From the NCBI RefSeq assembly GCF_015477355.1, contig NZ_JADLRJ010000009.1, positions 1-64,000 of the forward strand: DNA of 64,000 nucleotides, given 5' to 3'. The notes beneath the pieces were generated by a model. The model did no database searches. It saw only the letters and a list, made by a program, of their open reading frames with translations, and was not told the origin of the DNA. Source of the stretch: Nocardia blacklockiae. GTDB lineage: Bacteria > Actinomycetota > Actinomycetes > Mycobacteriales > Mycobacteriaceae. Below are positions 40,181 through 48,976 of the stretch, one piece after another. Every line of letters begins with the position of its first letter. Within the stretch, counting starts at the first letter, position 1. Made by a program: the position numbers and the translations under genes.

Positions 40181-40657
40181 TCAGCGTTTCCGGTCCGGTG
40201 GCGAAGCGGGATTCAGGTCGCGACGGCGAACGGTGCGTAGGCCGCAGGCTTGTCCGACGCTTGCGCCCTCCAGGGCGAACTGTAGGCCGACGATCACGAA
40301 TCCGAACAGCCACCGTGCGAAGGCACGCCAGAAGCCGGGGCGGCGGCCGTCCTTCCAGCGGATCACTCGCATTCCGAACAGGTATTTGGCGACGCTGCCG
40401 CGGAAGAGCACGGTGCCGCCCACCTGGTTGACGAACGAGACGGCCAGCGCGCAGGCGAGGAACGTTCCCCAGAACGCGACGACACCGTCGGTGGCGTGAA
40501 ATACCCGCTGCGACAACGCGAAACCGCCTACGAGCGCCAACAGCGCATCGGTAATCGCCGCCAGGGCAAGGCGATTCTCGCCCGCCTCGTCCGCGACCCG
40601 CGGGCCGGGAGCCCCGGTCGCGGGGGAGGGTGCTGGAGTTCGATGCGGCGCGTTCAC
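40181..40657 (-). CDS. RDD-family membrane protein
   Basis: 158 aa from GTG 40657; the ribosome binding site is weak. After a Pro-rich N-terminus (ATGAPGPRVADEAGENRL) come three membrane segments: ALAAITDALLALVGGF, WGTFLACALAVSFVNQV and WRAFARWLFGFVIVGLQF. The motif GSVAKYLFGMRVIRWKDGRR is the RDD signature (usual form GxTxGKxLxGLRVV). The family is small and of uncertain role, with some members implicated in ion exchange. It is the first chromosomal gene right of the island. Confidence 0.8.
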   Translation of the reverse strand: MNAPHRTPAPSPATGAPGPRVADEAGENRLALAAITDALLALVGGFALSQRVFHATDGVVAFWGTFLACALAVSFVNQVGGTVLFRGSVAKYLFGMRVIRWKDGRRPGFWRAFARWLFGFVIVGLQFALEGASVGQACGLRTVRRRDLNPASPPDRKR

Positions 40658-40722
40658 GTCCGTATTGTGGCCCAGCCCAAGCGTCCGTGCTCGGCTAACG
40701 GCGTCGCGCCCGGAATCAGTTG

Positions 40723-41553
40723 CTATTCCGCACCCGACGTGCCGTCCGGGGTCTTGATGCCCACCGCACCGACGTAATTGGCGCGGCGGGCCACCTCGTC
40801 GTCGATGGGGTCGTGGGGGCGCCAGGCGCCGACGGGGACTATGCCCGGTTCGAGGATTCGGTAGCCGGTGAGGAGGGCGGCGACGTCTTCGATGGTGCCG
40901 AAACCCGCTCCGGGAGTGTTGGTTCGGCGCATGACCGAGAGGACCTGTTCCTGCTGTTCGAGGGTGAGGGTGAGGCCGACGGCGTGGGAGAGGGCGAGGG
41001 CGCTGCCGGGGCGGCAGACGTCTCGGTAGGCGGCGGTGAGTTCGAGGGGGTCCACGTCCTCGAGGAGGTCGAGGACGGCCATGGCCAGCACCGCGATCGG
41101 GCGGTCGAAATCGAGGAGGCCCGCGACGCCCGGCGCGTTCAGCACGCTGTCGATGTCGCGCAGGTCCGCCCAGGTCATCGAGACCTGCGGTTGATCGACG
41201 AGCATCTTGTTGGCGTACTCCACCGCGACCGGCTCGCGCTCGACGTAGGCGACGCGGGCGGCGGGGTTGTGCCGCAGCGCGATCTCGTGCGGGCTGCCCA
41301 CGGTCGGCGCGCCGGAGCCGAGGTCGAGGAACTGGTCGATGCCCAGCTCGCACAGCGCCGCTACGGCCCGGCCGACGAAACCCCGGTTCGCGCGGGCCCA
41401 CTGCCGGCTGCCGGGCATGCCGTCCGGGATCGCGTCCGCGGCGCGCCGATCGGTCTCGAAGTTCGCGCCGCCGCCCAGCACGTAGTCGTACATGCGCGCG
41501 ATGCTGGGTGTGTCCATATCGATGGTCTCGTCCAGTGGGTACCGGGGATCCAT
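40723..41553 (-). CDS. SAM-dependent methyltransferase, DUF574 type
   Basis: 276 aa. ATG 41553 has GGGAGGCGG about 5 nt upstream. The opening MDTPSIARMYDYVLGGGANF is the DUF574 (S-adenosyl methyltransferase, PF04672) hallmark. FLDLGSGAPTVGSPHEIA is the glycine-rich SAM loop, VAYVERE the acidic strand 2 end. VLAMAVLDLLED follows. Such proteins are numerous in Nocardia, Mycobacterium and Streptomyces, but their methyl acceptors are not known. It stands alone on its transcript. Confidence 0.9.
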   Translation of the reverse strand: MDPRYPLDETIDMDTPSIARMYDYVLGGGANFETDRRAADAIPDGMPGSRQWARANRGFVGRAVAALCELGIDQFLDLGSGAPTVGSPHEIALRHNPAARVAYVEREPVAVEYANKMLVDQPQVSMTWADLRDIDSVLNAPGVAGLLDFDRPIAVLAMAVLDLLEDVDPLELTAAYRDVCRPGSALALSHAVGLTLTLEQQEQVLSVMRRTNTPGAGFGTIEDVAALLTGYRILEPGIVPVGAWRPHDPIDDEVARRANYVGAVGIKTPDGTSGAE

Positions 41554-41755
41554 TTCGCCGCCTCCCTCGAAGACACTGTCGGCCAAGCGCTTTCGCGCCG
41601 CGACAGTACGTCGCACCGGCCCGTCCGCTCCGTCAGCCTACCGGCGGCGGGCCGCCCGTGACCGGATTCCGCGTGCGGCGCCGATCGGTCGCGCAGTGGC
41701 GGCGATCACCCCTACCGGTCGGCATCGTCGGCGCGACCGGCTATCGTGACCCCGT

Positions 41756-42046
41756 ATGTCGACCCGGGATATCACGGTGACCGTGACCGTGGACGAAGCC
41801 GAATGGCTCAGCCTGACCGACGCGGCCGAGTGCGCGGGCATGCGCTTGGACGCGTACCTCGCCTGGGCGGTGCGCCTGCTGGCGGCGAACGCGCAGCCGG
41901 GCCTCGCGCCACGCCCCGACGAACCGCGAGGCCTGCGCGTCACCCGGCGCAGGCCCGAGATAGTCGACGAGTCGGAGTCGGTGGCCTGGGCGGAGACCTT
42001 CGCCGAACGCCTGTCCCACCGCGCGGACGCGTTTCGAGAGGACTGA
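41756..42046 (+). CDS. Small protein, possible antitoxin-like; possible frameshift at the 3' end
   Basis: 96 aa: TVTVTVDEAEWLSLTDAAECAGMRLDAYLAWAVRLLA looks like a strand followed by helices, as in ribbon-helix-helix proteins. The end is DAFRED. Immediately after the stop another frame continues with RRYSAELTTRLPELLGVSPE, which reads like its natural continuation, so one extra base near 42045 may have truncated it. No ribosome binding site of note. Not assigned to a family. Confidence 0.5.
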   Translation: MSTRDITVTVTVDEAEWLSLTDAAECAGMRLDAYLAWAVRLLAANAQPGLAPRPDEPRGLRVTRRRPEIVDESESVAWAETFAERLSHRADAFRED

Positions 42047-42102
42047 ATGCGCGCGGCGCTATTCGGCGGAACTCACGACGCGGTTACCGGAACTCCTCGG
42101 CG

Positions 42103-42312
42103 TCAGTCCCGAGGCCGCTTGTGCCGCCGATGGCTGGTGTCGCACAGCGGATAGGTCCGCGACCGGCGGCAGACACACACCGCGACCACGAAACGATCGC
42201 AGTGCACGACGGTGCCGTCGTCGGTGACCAGATCCACCGGTCCTTCGATCAGCGCGGGCCCCTCCTTGGTGAGGGTGACCCGGCGGCGCTCAGACTGCGG
42301 TTCGGTCGGCAC
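42103..42312 (-). CDS. CDGSH iron-sulfur domain protein
   Basis: 69 aa. VCVCRRSRTYPLCDTSH carries the C-x-C-x9-C-x3-H ligand set of the CDGSH [2Fe-2S] family. The start overlaps the end of the upstream iron-containing redox enzyme gene by 23 nt, so the two are translationally coupled. The pairing of these two families recurs in actinobacteria and suggests a shared redox or iron function. Its 3' end lies over the possible frameshifted tail of the convergent gene at 41756. Confidence 0.88.
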   Translation of the reverse strand: MPTEPQSERRRVTLTKEGPALIEGPVDLVTDDGTVVHCDRFVVAVCVCRRSRTYPLCDTSHRRHKRPRD

Positions 42313-43336
42313 GGCTGACCTCCACTCTCTCCCGGATCGAGCCGGATTCGACGTCGCGCAGTGAACTGCGCCCGGCCTGCCAGCTGTCGAGCAGGTGGCG
42401 GTCGATGCGTTCCTCGAGCAGGCCGGTGGCCTGGATGCCGAAGACGACCGACTCGGTGAGCTCCGGTTCCCGCGCGAGCAGATCGCCGATCACCTCGCGG
42501 CGCATGATCTGCTCGTGCACGGCGTCGGCCTCGACGTGCTCGGCGTAGAACCGCACGCACGCCGGATCGGCGCGCAGGCGCTCCAGCGCCTCCACCATGC
42601 GCCGGGCCGCGGGCGGCGAGGTGATCTCGACCGTCGCGAAGTGCCCGACCAGCGCGCCGCGCAGCGCGCGATGCAGCCCGAACAGCGACATCATGTTCAC
42701 CAGCGCCAGCATCGGCGCCGGTGTCGCGTCCAGGTAGTGCAGATACTCCGAATTCAGGCCCGCGCCGTCGAGCAGATCGGCGAACAGCTGGGCGTGCACG
42801 TGCTCGCCGCGGCCGCCGCCGAACTCGTCGAACTCGACCGCGACCAGCGCCGCCTTGGCCTGCCCGCGCAACCGGGGGATGACCCACGCGTACGGATCGG
42901 CTTCCTTGTGGTGATAGATCGAGCGGTGCGCGAAGTACTCGCACACCTGCCACCACTTGCCCTCGTCGCGCAGGAACGCCCCGACACCCGTCGCCTCGAC
43001 CGGCTCGGTGATCAGCTGTTCGAGTTCGGCCGCGAGGTCGTCGCCGCCCGGCACGTCGTGTCGCAGCGCGGTGTGGAACCGGTCCTCGAGCCGCGCGCGC
43101 AACCGCAACAGCTCCGGATCCCACTCCCAGCGCGGGTCCACCGGCGCGAAGCCGTGATAGTGCAGTTCGTAGCACATGTGCAGGGCCAGCTGCAGGTCCT
43201 CGCCGTATGGGTCGGCGTCGGCGACGTCGAGGTCGACACTGTTCGTATCGCCGCGCAGCAACTCGGCGAGGGCGCCGGAAAGCTCTCCGCGCGGGCGGGG
43301 GAGGGCGCGCGCGGCGGGATCGGTATCGATGGTCAC
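42290..43336 (-). CDS. Iron-containing redox enzyme (heme-oxygenase-like fold)
   Basis: 348 aa from GTG 43336; sequence before it reads as non-coding. The helical body has CYELHYHGF, EDRFHTALRHD, ARDE-type residues in AFLRDEGKWWQVCEYFAHRSIYHHKEADPYAW, EFDEFGGGRGEHVHAQLF and RFYAEHVEADAVHEQIM. The spaced Glu and His residues match the diiron-binding heme-oxygenase-like superfamily (PF14518). Substrate unknown. Coupled to the CDGSH gene. Confidence 0.85.
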   Translation of the reverse strand: MTIDTDPAARALPRPRGELSGALAELLRGDTNSVDLDVADADPYGEDLQLALHMCYELHYHGFAPVDPRWEWDPELLRLRARLEDRFHTALRHDVPGGDDLAAELEQLITEPVEATGVGAFLRDEGKWWQVCEYFAHRSIYHHKEADPYAWVIPRLRGQAKAALVAVEFDEFGGGRGEHVHAQLFADLLDGAGLNSEYLHYLDATPAPMLALVNMMSLFGLHRALRGALVGHFATVEITSPPAARRMVEALERLRADPACVRFYAEHVEADAVHEQIMRREVIGDLLAREPELTESVVFGIQATGLLEERIDRHLLDSWQAGRSSLRDVESGSIRERVEVSRADRTAV

Positions 43337-43461
43337 CTGTGCCGGATACCCCGAAGTCGCGCGGCAATTACTCCGAATGTGGGAGGCGCATCGCACGGCG
43401 GGCCGACCGGTTCGAATCGCGGCCGGTGGGTATGCGCCTCGATGAAGGGAGTGTGATCACC

Positions 43462-43836
43462 ATGGACCATGTCTCCGATCGGCAGGGATCGATTCGCGCC
43501 CTCGACTACTCGAGTGCCGAGGAGCCCGAATCCGGCCGTCGCACGGCGCGCCGGGGCCCGGCGGGATTCCCCGACAAGATGCGTACCTCGCGCAACCACG
43601 CCGGAGAGGGCCTGGAAGACGGCTACAACGTGCCCGGAATCGTGTTGTGCGCGTTGGGAATCGTCGCCATGGCGCTGGCACTGACCGCGGCCGGGTACGG
43701 CTTCTCCGGCTGGGCGGTCGTGGCCGGCGTGGTGGCCGCGGTGTGCGCCGTGGCCGGTGTCGCCTGGCTGTTGCTCGAACACCGGCGGGTCAAGGCCAAG
43801 GAAGGTCTGGCCCTGACCGACCAGCGCGGCCACTGA
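43462..43836 (+). CDS. Small two-helix membrane protein, UsfY-like
   Basis: 124 aa from ATG 43462; GGGAG lies 10 nt upstream, and GTG 43453 is an alternative. A polar N-terminus with MRTSRNHAGEGLEDG precedes two membrane segments (PGIVLCALGIVAMALALTA, WAVVAGVVAAVCAVAGVAWL) and EHRRVKAKE. The HAGE-then-two-helices plan recalls mycobacterial UsfY, but the match is from memory and loose. Confidence 0.65.
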   Translation: MDHVSDRQGSIRALDYSSAEEPESGRRTARRGPAGFPDKMRTSRNHAGEGLEDGYNVPGIVLCALGIVAMALALTAAGYGFSGWAVVAGVVAAVCAVAGVAWLLLEHRRVKAKEGLALTDQRGH

Positions 43837-43953
43837 CGCCCGCGACCAGCGGAAGCACCCGTAAACGAGTCGCGGCCGGACGCAGGCGGCGGCCACACAC
43901 AGCAGGGCCGCCGGGATGGCGGGCGGCCCGGTTCGCGCAGGCGGGAGGACCAC

Positions 43954-45300
43954 ATGAGCGGAGGCCACCGGATCACCGGGGTGCGGGCGGCGGCAATTCT
44001 GGCCGACCTCGGATTCGCCGCGGTCGCGTCGGGCGTGATCGCCCGGCGCCGGGCGGTCATGGGTGTGCTGGAACGGATACAGGCGGACCGGCGCACCGTC
44101 GAACGCGTGCGGCAGTTGCGGCGCGCCTACGGGTCCGGTCCGGTCGAACTGGCGGTGCCGGGACGCCGGATGGTCGTGGTGCTCGACCCCGACGACGTGG
44201 CCAGGGTCCTGGCGCAGGCGCCCACGCCGTTCCACCCGGCCAACCGGGAGAAGCGCGCGGCGCTACGCCAATTCCAGCCGCACGGCGTGCTGGTCTCCGA
44301 GGAACCGGTCCGCGACGAACGCCGGGCGCTCAATGAGGCCGCGCTCGACACCGACTCCGCGATGCACCGGCTGGCCGGCCCGTTCGCCGAGATCATCGGC
44401 GAGGAGGCGGACGAGATCATCACCGCGGCGCGGCAGCGCGGGCACTTGGACGCGGCGCAGTTCACCACCGCGTGGTGGCGGCTGGTTCGGCGGTTGGCCC
44501 TCGGCGACGCGGCGCGCGAGGATCACGAGATCACCGACGAGCTGTGGCGGTTGCGCTCGGCCGCGAACTGGTCGTTCCTGGTTCCGCCGCGCCGCCGCGG
44601 CCGGGAACGGTTTTTCGATCGCCTCTACCGCTATGTCGAGGACGCCCGGCCCGACAGCCTGGCCGGTGCGCTGGCCCAGCTGCCGGGCAGCGGGGCCGTC
44701 GATCCGGTCGGCCAGATTCCGCACTGGCTGTTCGCCTTCGACGCCGCGGGCATGGCGACCAGCCGCGCCCTGGCCGCCTTGTCGACCCACCCGCGCGAGC
44801 ACGCCCGCGCCGCGGCGGACGCCACCGACCCCGGCCACCCGACCCTGCGCCCGTATCTGCGGGCGTGCGTGCAGGAGTCGGTGCGGCTGTGGCCGACGAC
44901 GCCGATGATCCTGCGCGAGCTGACCGCGGAGACGGCTTGGCGCACCGGCGCGGACCGGTTCACGCTCGCGCCCGGTGCGGGATTGCTGATTCCGGTCACC
45001 GCGTTCCACCGCGATCCGGATCTGCTGCCGTTCGCGAACCGCTTCACTCCCGAGATCTGGCTCGACGGACGCGCCGAGCAGTACCCGCAGCTGGTGCCCT
45101 TCAGCGCGGGTCCCGCGGTGTGCCCGGGACAGAATCTCGTGCTGTTCACCACCAGTACGCTGCTCGCGCACCTGCTGAGCGCCGTGCACCTCCGGCTGCG
45201 GTCGCACCCGCGCCCCACCCCGGACGCGCCGCTTCCCTTGACCTTCAACAACTTCGGGCTCGACTTCACCGTGACCCCGGCTGTCGCGCAGGTTCCCTGA
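43954..45300 (+). CDS. Cytochrome P450
   Basis: 448 aa; GGGAGGA stands 5 nt before ATG 43954. The I-helix is AFDAAGMATS (weak form of AGxDT), the K-helix ESVRLWPT contains the ExxR pair, and the heme loop FSAGPAVCPGQ carries the cysteine ligand (FxxGxxxCxG). A short hydrophobic stretch near the N-terminus (AAILADLGFAAVASGVIA) could anchor it. No redox partner gene is adjacent. The I-helix lacks the usual acid-Thr pair, so its oxygen activation may be unusual. Substrate unknown. Confidence 0.9.
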   Translation: MSGGHRITGVRAAAILADLGFAAVASGVIARRRAVMGVLERIQADRRTVERVRQLRRAYGSGPVELAVPGRRMVVVLDPDDVARVLAQAPTPFHPANREKRAALRQFQPHGVLVSEEPVRDERRALNEAALDTDSAMHRLAGPFAEIIGEEADEIITAARQRGHLDAAQFTTAWWRLVRRLALGDAAREDHEITDELWRLRSAANWSFLVPPRRRGRERFFDRLYRYVEDARPDSLAGALAQLPGSGAVDPVGQIPHWLFAFDAAGMATSRALAALSTHPREHARAAADATDPGHPTLRPYLRACVQESVRLWPTTPMILRELTAETAWRTGADRFTLAPGAGLLIPVTAFHRDPDLLPFANRFTPEIWLDGRAEQYPQLVPFSAGPAVCPGQNLVLFTTSTLLAHLLSAVHLRLRSHPRPTPDAPLPLTFNNFGLDFTVTPAVAQVP

Positions 45301-45369
45301 TTGGCCTGCTACTTGCCGGGTATTCGGCCGAATGCGCCCCCGGACCACCCGAGACGGACAGGAGAGGCG

Positions 45370-47157
45370 ATGGCTGAGCAACAAGTGGGCGACCACATCG
45401 TGCAGCGGCTACGAGACTGGGGTGTCGAACAGGTTTTCGGGTACCCCGGTGACGGAATCAACGGGCTCGTGGCCGCTTTCGGCCGAGCCGACGGCGACCC
45501 GGCGTTCATCCAGGCCCGCCACGAGGAGATGGCGGCGTTCCAGGCCACCGGCTACGCCAAGTTCAGCGGACGGGTCGGGGTGTGCACCGCCACCTCCGGT
45601 CCCGGTGCGATCCACCTGCTCAACGGGTTGTACGACGCCAAGCTCGATCACGTGCCGGTGGTGGCGATCGTGGGTCAGACGGCCCGCAGCGCCATGGGCG
45701 GCAGCTATCAGCAGGAAATCGACCTGCAGAGCCTCTACAAGGACGTGGCCAGCGACTATCTGGTCGAGGTCAATGTCTCGAGCCAGCTGCCCAACGCGCT
45801 CGACCGCGCGATCCGAGTGGCGCTGACCAGGCGCGCGCCGACCGCGGTGATCGTGCCCGCCGATTTGCAGGAACAGCCGTACGAACCGCCCGCGCACGAG
45901 TTCAAGCAGGTGCCGTCAAGCCCGCCCGGACTGGTGCGGCCGGGCACCGTCGTCCCCCCGGCCGACGAGGTGCGCCGCGCGGCGGAGATCATCGACGCCG
46001 GGTCGAAGGTGGCGATCCTGGTCGGCCAAGGCGCCCGGGGCGCGGCCGCCGAGATCACCGAACTCGCCGAGCGCACCGGCGCGGGCGTCGCCAAGGCGCT
46101 GCTGGGCAAGGATGTGCTGCCCGACGATCTGCCGTTCGTCACCGGGCCGATCGGGTTGCTCGGCAGCCGGCCCAGCTACGAGCTGATGCGCGACTGCGAC
46201 ACCCTGCTCATCGTGGGGTCCAATTTCCCCTACTCGCAGTTCCTGCCCGACTTCCGGCAGGCCCGCGCGATCGAGATCGATATCGACGGCGCGTTCATCG
46301 GCATGCGCTACCCGACCGAGGTGAATCTGGTCGGGGACGCCAAAGCCACTGTCGCCGAACTGATCTCACTGGTGCAGCGCAAGCAGGACCGGTCCTGGCG
46401 GGAGACCGTGGAGAAGAACGTCGAGCGCTGGTGGCAGGTCGTCGAGCGGCAGTCGATGCTCGACGCCCACCCGGTGAATCCGATGCGGGTGGTGTGGGAG
46501 CTCTCCGAGCGCATCCCCGAGAACGCCATCGTGACCGCCGATTCCGGGTCCTCCACCAACTGGTACGCCCGGTGCCTGCGGATGCGCGGCGAGATGCGCG
46601 GTTCGCTGTCGGGCACCCTCGCCACCATGGGACCCGCCGTGCCCTACGCGATCGGGGCGAAGTTCGCCCATCCCGACCGCCCGGCGGTCGCGCTGGCCGG
46701 GGACGGCGCCATGCAGATGAACGGCATGGCCGAACTGCTCACCATCGCGCGCTACCGGGACCGCTGGAGCGACCCGCGCCTGATCGTCTGCGTCTTCCAC
46801 AACAACGACCTGAACCAGGTCACCTGGGAGCTGCGCGCGATGGGCGGCGCGCCGAAATTCGAAGAGTCGCAGAATCTTCCGGAGATCTCCTACGCCGACG
46901 TCGCCCGCTGCGCCGGCCTGGAGGCGATCTCCGTGGACGACCCGGACGAACTCGGGCCCGCGTGGGAGCGGGCGTTCGCTGCCGACGGCCCCGTGCTGCT
47001 CGACGTCCGATGCGACCCGGAGATGCCGCCGATCCCGCCGCACGCCACCTGGGACCAGCTGAAGGACACCGCCGCGGCGCTGCTGCGCGGCGACCCGGAC
47101 GCGCTGCACCTGATGGCGCAGGGCGCGAAAGCCAAAGTGCAGGAACTCATTCCGTAA
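45370..47157 (+). CDS. Thiamine-diphosphate enzyme, pyruvate oxidase-like
   Basis: 595 aa. GGAGAGG precedes ATG 45370. Order: N-terminal pyrimidine-binding domain with the catalytic Glu in ARHEEMAAFQATGYAK, central domain (VAILVGQGARGAA), C-terminal PP-binding domain with the GDGAMQMNGMAE ... NNDLNQ motif for Mg-ThDP. The family includes pyruvate oxidases and acetolactate synthase relatives; the subgroup cannot be fixed from sequence alone. Transcribed with the P450 upstream and the small protein 15 nt downstream. Confidence 0.9.
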   Translation: MAEQQVGDHIVQRLRDWGVEQVFGYPGDGINGLVAAFGRADGDPAFIQARHEEMAAFQATGYAKFSGRVGVCTATSGPGAIHLLNGLYDAKLDHVPVVAIVGQTARSAMGGSYQQEIDLQSLYKDVASDYLVEVNVSSQLPNALDRAIRVALTRRAPTAVIVPADLQEQPYEPPAHEFKQVPSSPPGLVRPGTVVPPADEVRRAAEIIDAGSKVAILVGQGARGAAAEITELAERTGAGVAKALLGKDVLPDDLPFVTGPIGLLGSRPSYELMRDCDTLLIVGSNFPYSQFLPDFRQARAIEIDIDGAFIGMRYPTEVNLVGDAKATVAELISLVQRKQDRSWRETVEKNVERWWQVVERQSMLDAHPVNPMRVVWELSERIPENAIVTADSGSSTNWYARCLRMRGEMRGSLSGTLATMGPAVPYAIGAKFAHPDRPAVALAGDGAMQMNGMAELLTIARYRDRWSDPRLIVCVFHNNDLNQVTWELRAMGGAPKFEESQNLPEISYADVARCAGLEAISVDDPDELGPAWERAFAADGPVLLDVRCDPEMPPIPPHATWDQLKDTAAALLRGDPDALHLMAQGAKAKVQELIP

Positions 47158-47172
47158 CAGTGGAGGTAGGAC

Positions 47173-47496
47173 ATGCCGAAGCAGTGGACCGCGAAGCAGG
47201 AACGCGAATACGAGCACATCAAGGACTCCGAGCAGAGTCGCGGGGCGAGTACCCGCCGCGCCAAGGAGATCGCGGCGCGCACGGTGAACAAGAACCGCGC
47301 CCAGTCCGGGCAGTCGCGGACGGCGAGCAAGTCGAGCGTGCGGGACATGTCCCCGCAGCGCCGCGGCGGGCAGCGCTCGCACAGCGGTCCCGGCGGACCC
47401 ACCCGCGATCAGCTGTACAACGAGGCGCGCCAGCGCGGCATCAAGGGCCGCTCCAAGATGAGCAAGAGCCAGCTCGCCTCGGCGCTGGGCCGCTAG
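47173..47496 (+). CDS. Small basic protein with Rho-N/SAP-like end
   Basis: 107 aa, GGAGGTAGG before ATG 47173. The front, KQWTAKQEREYEHIKDSE, is of the type often annotated plasmid stabilisation protein; the end, TRDQLYNEARQRGIKGR then SKMSKSQLASALGR, matches the Rho N-terminal helical domain that binds nucleic acid. Only 15 nt behind the TPP enzyme gene. Role unknown. Confidence 0.8.
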   Translation: MPKQWTAKQEREYEHIKDSEQSRGASTRRAKEIAARTVNKNRAQSGQSRTASKSSVRDMSPQRRGGQRSHSGPGGPTRDQLYNEARQRGIKGRSKMSKSQLASALGR

Positions 47497-47659
47497 CCCC
47501 CGGCACCCCGGGGAGCATGTGCGAACCGTACCGCCGGTTTCGATCGAGTTACGGCCGAAAGGTGTGTTCCGCAGGGACTTAGGTCACTGGGGCCGGTAGG
47601 CCGGCCGCCGGATCATCGAAGCATGTCACCGAACATGCGACGACGGGAAGGCGGCCGAC

Positions 47660-48109
47660 GTGAGCGCTAGGAACAACACACCGGGCTTGGGTGCGTCGGC
47701 GCTGCTGATGGCGCTGCGCCTACCGGTCGGACTGCGCCGGACCATCGGAGAGCTGCGCTTCCAGGGCCGGAACTCGGGAGCGCGCTGCATCCTGCCCGTA
47801 CCGTACGCACGGTCGGGCGGCACCGTCGTCGTGCGGGTGCACAAGGCCGAGACCACTACCTGGTGGCGGAGTTTCCGCCTGCCGCATCCGGTCTCCATCC
47901 GCACGGATCGGGACCGCCTGACCGGAACCGGCCGGGTCGTCATGCCCGGTTCGTCCGAGTACGAGATTCTGAAGGCTACCTACCAGCAAGCGCATCCGCG
48001 CACGCGATCCTGGGCCAGCGACCCCTTCGTGCTGATCGATCTGGATCGGCACGGCATGCCGCGCGCCGCGTGGCCCCTGGGAGCGCGCCGCCGCTTCGCG
48101 GTCACCTGA
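47660..48109 (+). CDS. Split beta-barrel protein, F420-dependent nitroreductase-like
   Basis: 149 aa from GTG 47660. GRNSGARCILPVPYARSGG then TWWRSFRLPHPVSIRTDRD and GTGRVV follow the pattern of deazaflavin-dependent nitroreductase relatives (GxxSGxxxxxPVxYxxxGDxxVVV ... WWxNxR). Whether it binds F420 is not visible. Stands alone between two 100-160 bp gaps. Confidence 0.6.
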   Translation: MSARNNTPGLGASALLMALRLPVGLRRTIGELRFQGRNSGARCILPVPYARSGGTVVVRVHKAETTTWWRSFRLPHPVSIRTDRDRLTGTGRVVMPGSSEYEILKATYQQAHPRTRSWASDPFVLIDLDRHGMPRAAWPLGARRRFAVT

Positions 48110-48214
48110 TCGAATTTCCCCGTTTCCCCCGGGGCAGCGCGGGTTTCGGCGCGCGCAGGGCGGGCATCTCGCGAACGAGCGGTGCGAGAGACCGGTGCGC
48201 GCGTGGGAGGCGAG

Positions 48215-48802
48215 ATGGCACGGGAGACGTCGAAGGTGCTGCGGGCCTGGCGGCTCGCCCCGTGGGCACGGAACCCGATGCTGCGGCCGGTCGATCGCCT
48301 GGAGGGCTGGATCAGGCTGCTGGCGATCGTCGTGGTGCTGCTGGCGGTGCCGGCCTCGGTGCCGGTGGGCCTGGCCGGATACCGCGCGGCGGTGGTCCGG
48401 ATCGAGGCCGACAACGCCGCGAAAGCCGTTGTGCCGGCCGTGATCTCCGATGACCCCGTCCGCGTGCCCGCGACCAGCCGGGTGAATATGGATCGGATGC
48501 AGGCGCGGGTGCGCTGGAGCGACGGCGGCCGCGCGGGCGAGGCGACGGTGGACGTCGCCGGAACCGCGCGCCGCGGCGACCGGATCGAGCTGTGGGTGGG
48601 CGCGGACGGGCGGCCGACCACCGACCCGGTCCCGATCGACGCGGCGGTGGGGCAGGGCATCGGCATCGGACTACTCGCCCTGTCGGGTGTGGCCGCGGCC
48701 TGTGGTGTGTCGGTCTGGATCACCGCCTGGGTGCTCAACCGTCGGCGCAGCGCCGCGTGGGAACACGAGTGGCGAGAGGTCAGCCCGGCCGTCGGGCAGT
48801 GA
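48215..48802 (+). CDS. Rv1733c-like membrane protein
   Basis: 195 aa. ATG 48215 follows GGGAGG. Opening RNPMLRPVDRLEGWIRLLAIV, first membrane segment, an outer domain with ARVRWSDGGRAGEATVDV and GDRIELWVG, and a second membrane segment before a Trp-containing tail (AAWEHEW) match the mycobacterial Rv1733c family in plan and length. Function unknown; Rv1733c belongs to the dormancy regulon in M. tuberculosis, which need not apply here. Confidence 0.75.
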   Translation: MARETSKVLRAWRLAPWARNPMLRPVDRLEGWIRLLAIVVVLLAVPASVPVGLAGYRAAVVRIEADNAAKAVVPAVISDDPVRVPATSRVNMDRMQARVRWSDGGRAGEATVDVAGTARRGDRIELWVGADGRPTTDPVPIDAAVGQGIGIGLLALSGVAAACGVSVWITAWVLNRRRSAAWEHEWREVSPAVGQ

Positions 48803-48976
48803 GTGCCGGACGTTTTGTCGGCGGCATCACGTTTGCCGCACATTTCGACGGTCGAATAAAGACACGAATAGTTCTGTCGTGACCGGCGTAACATCGCGGA
48901 CACCATTCTTCGACGCGAATTTTTTCCGGACCTTTTGTACCGTCACCGCAGGTGTGTGGTGAGAGGAAGTGCGGAA
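48803..48976. promoter_or_regulatory. AT-rich gap upstream of the glycosyltransferase
   Basis: 174 bp with several T-runs and AATAAAG-type sequence, clearly less GC-rich than surrounding genes. Likely holds the promoter of the glycosyltransferase gene; no specific box can be named. Confidence 0.3.
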
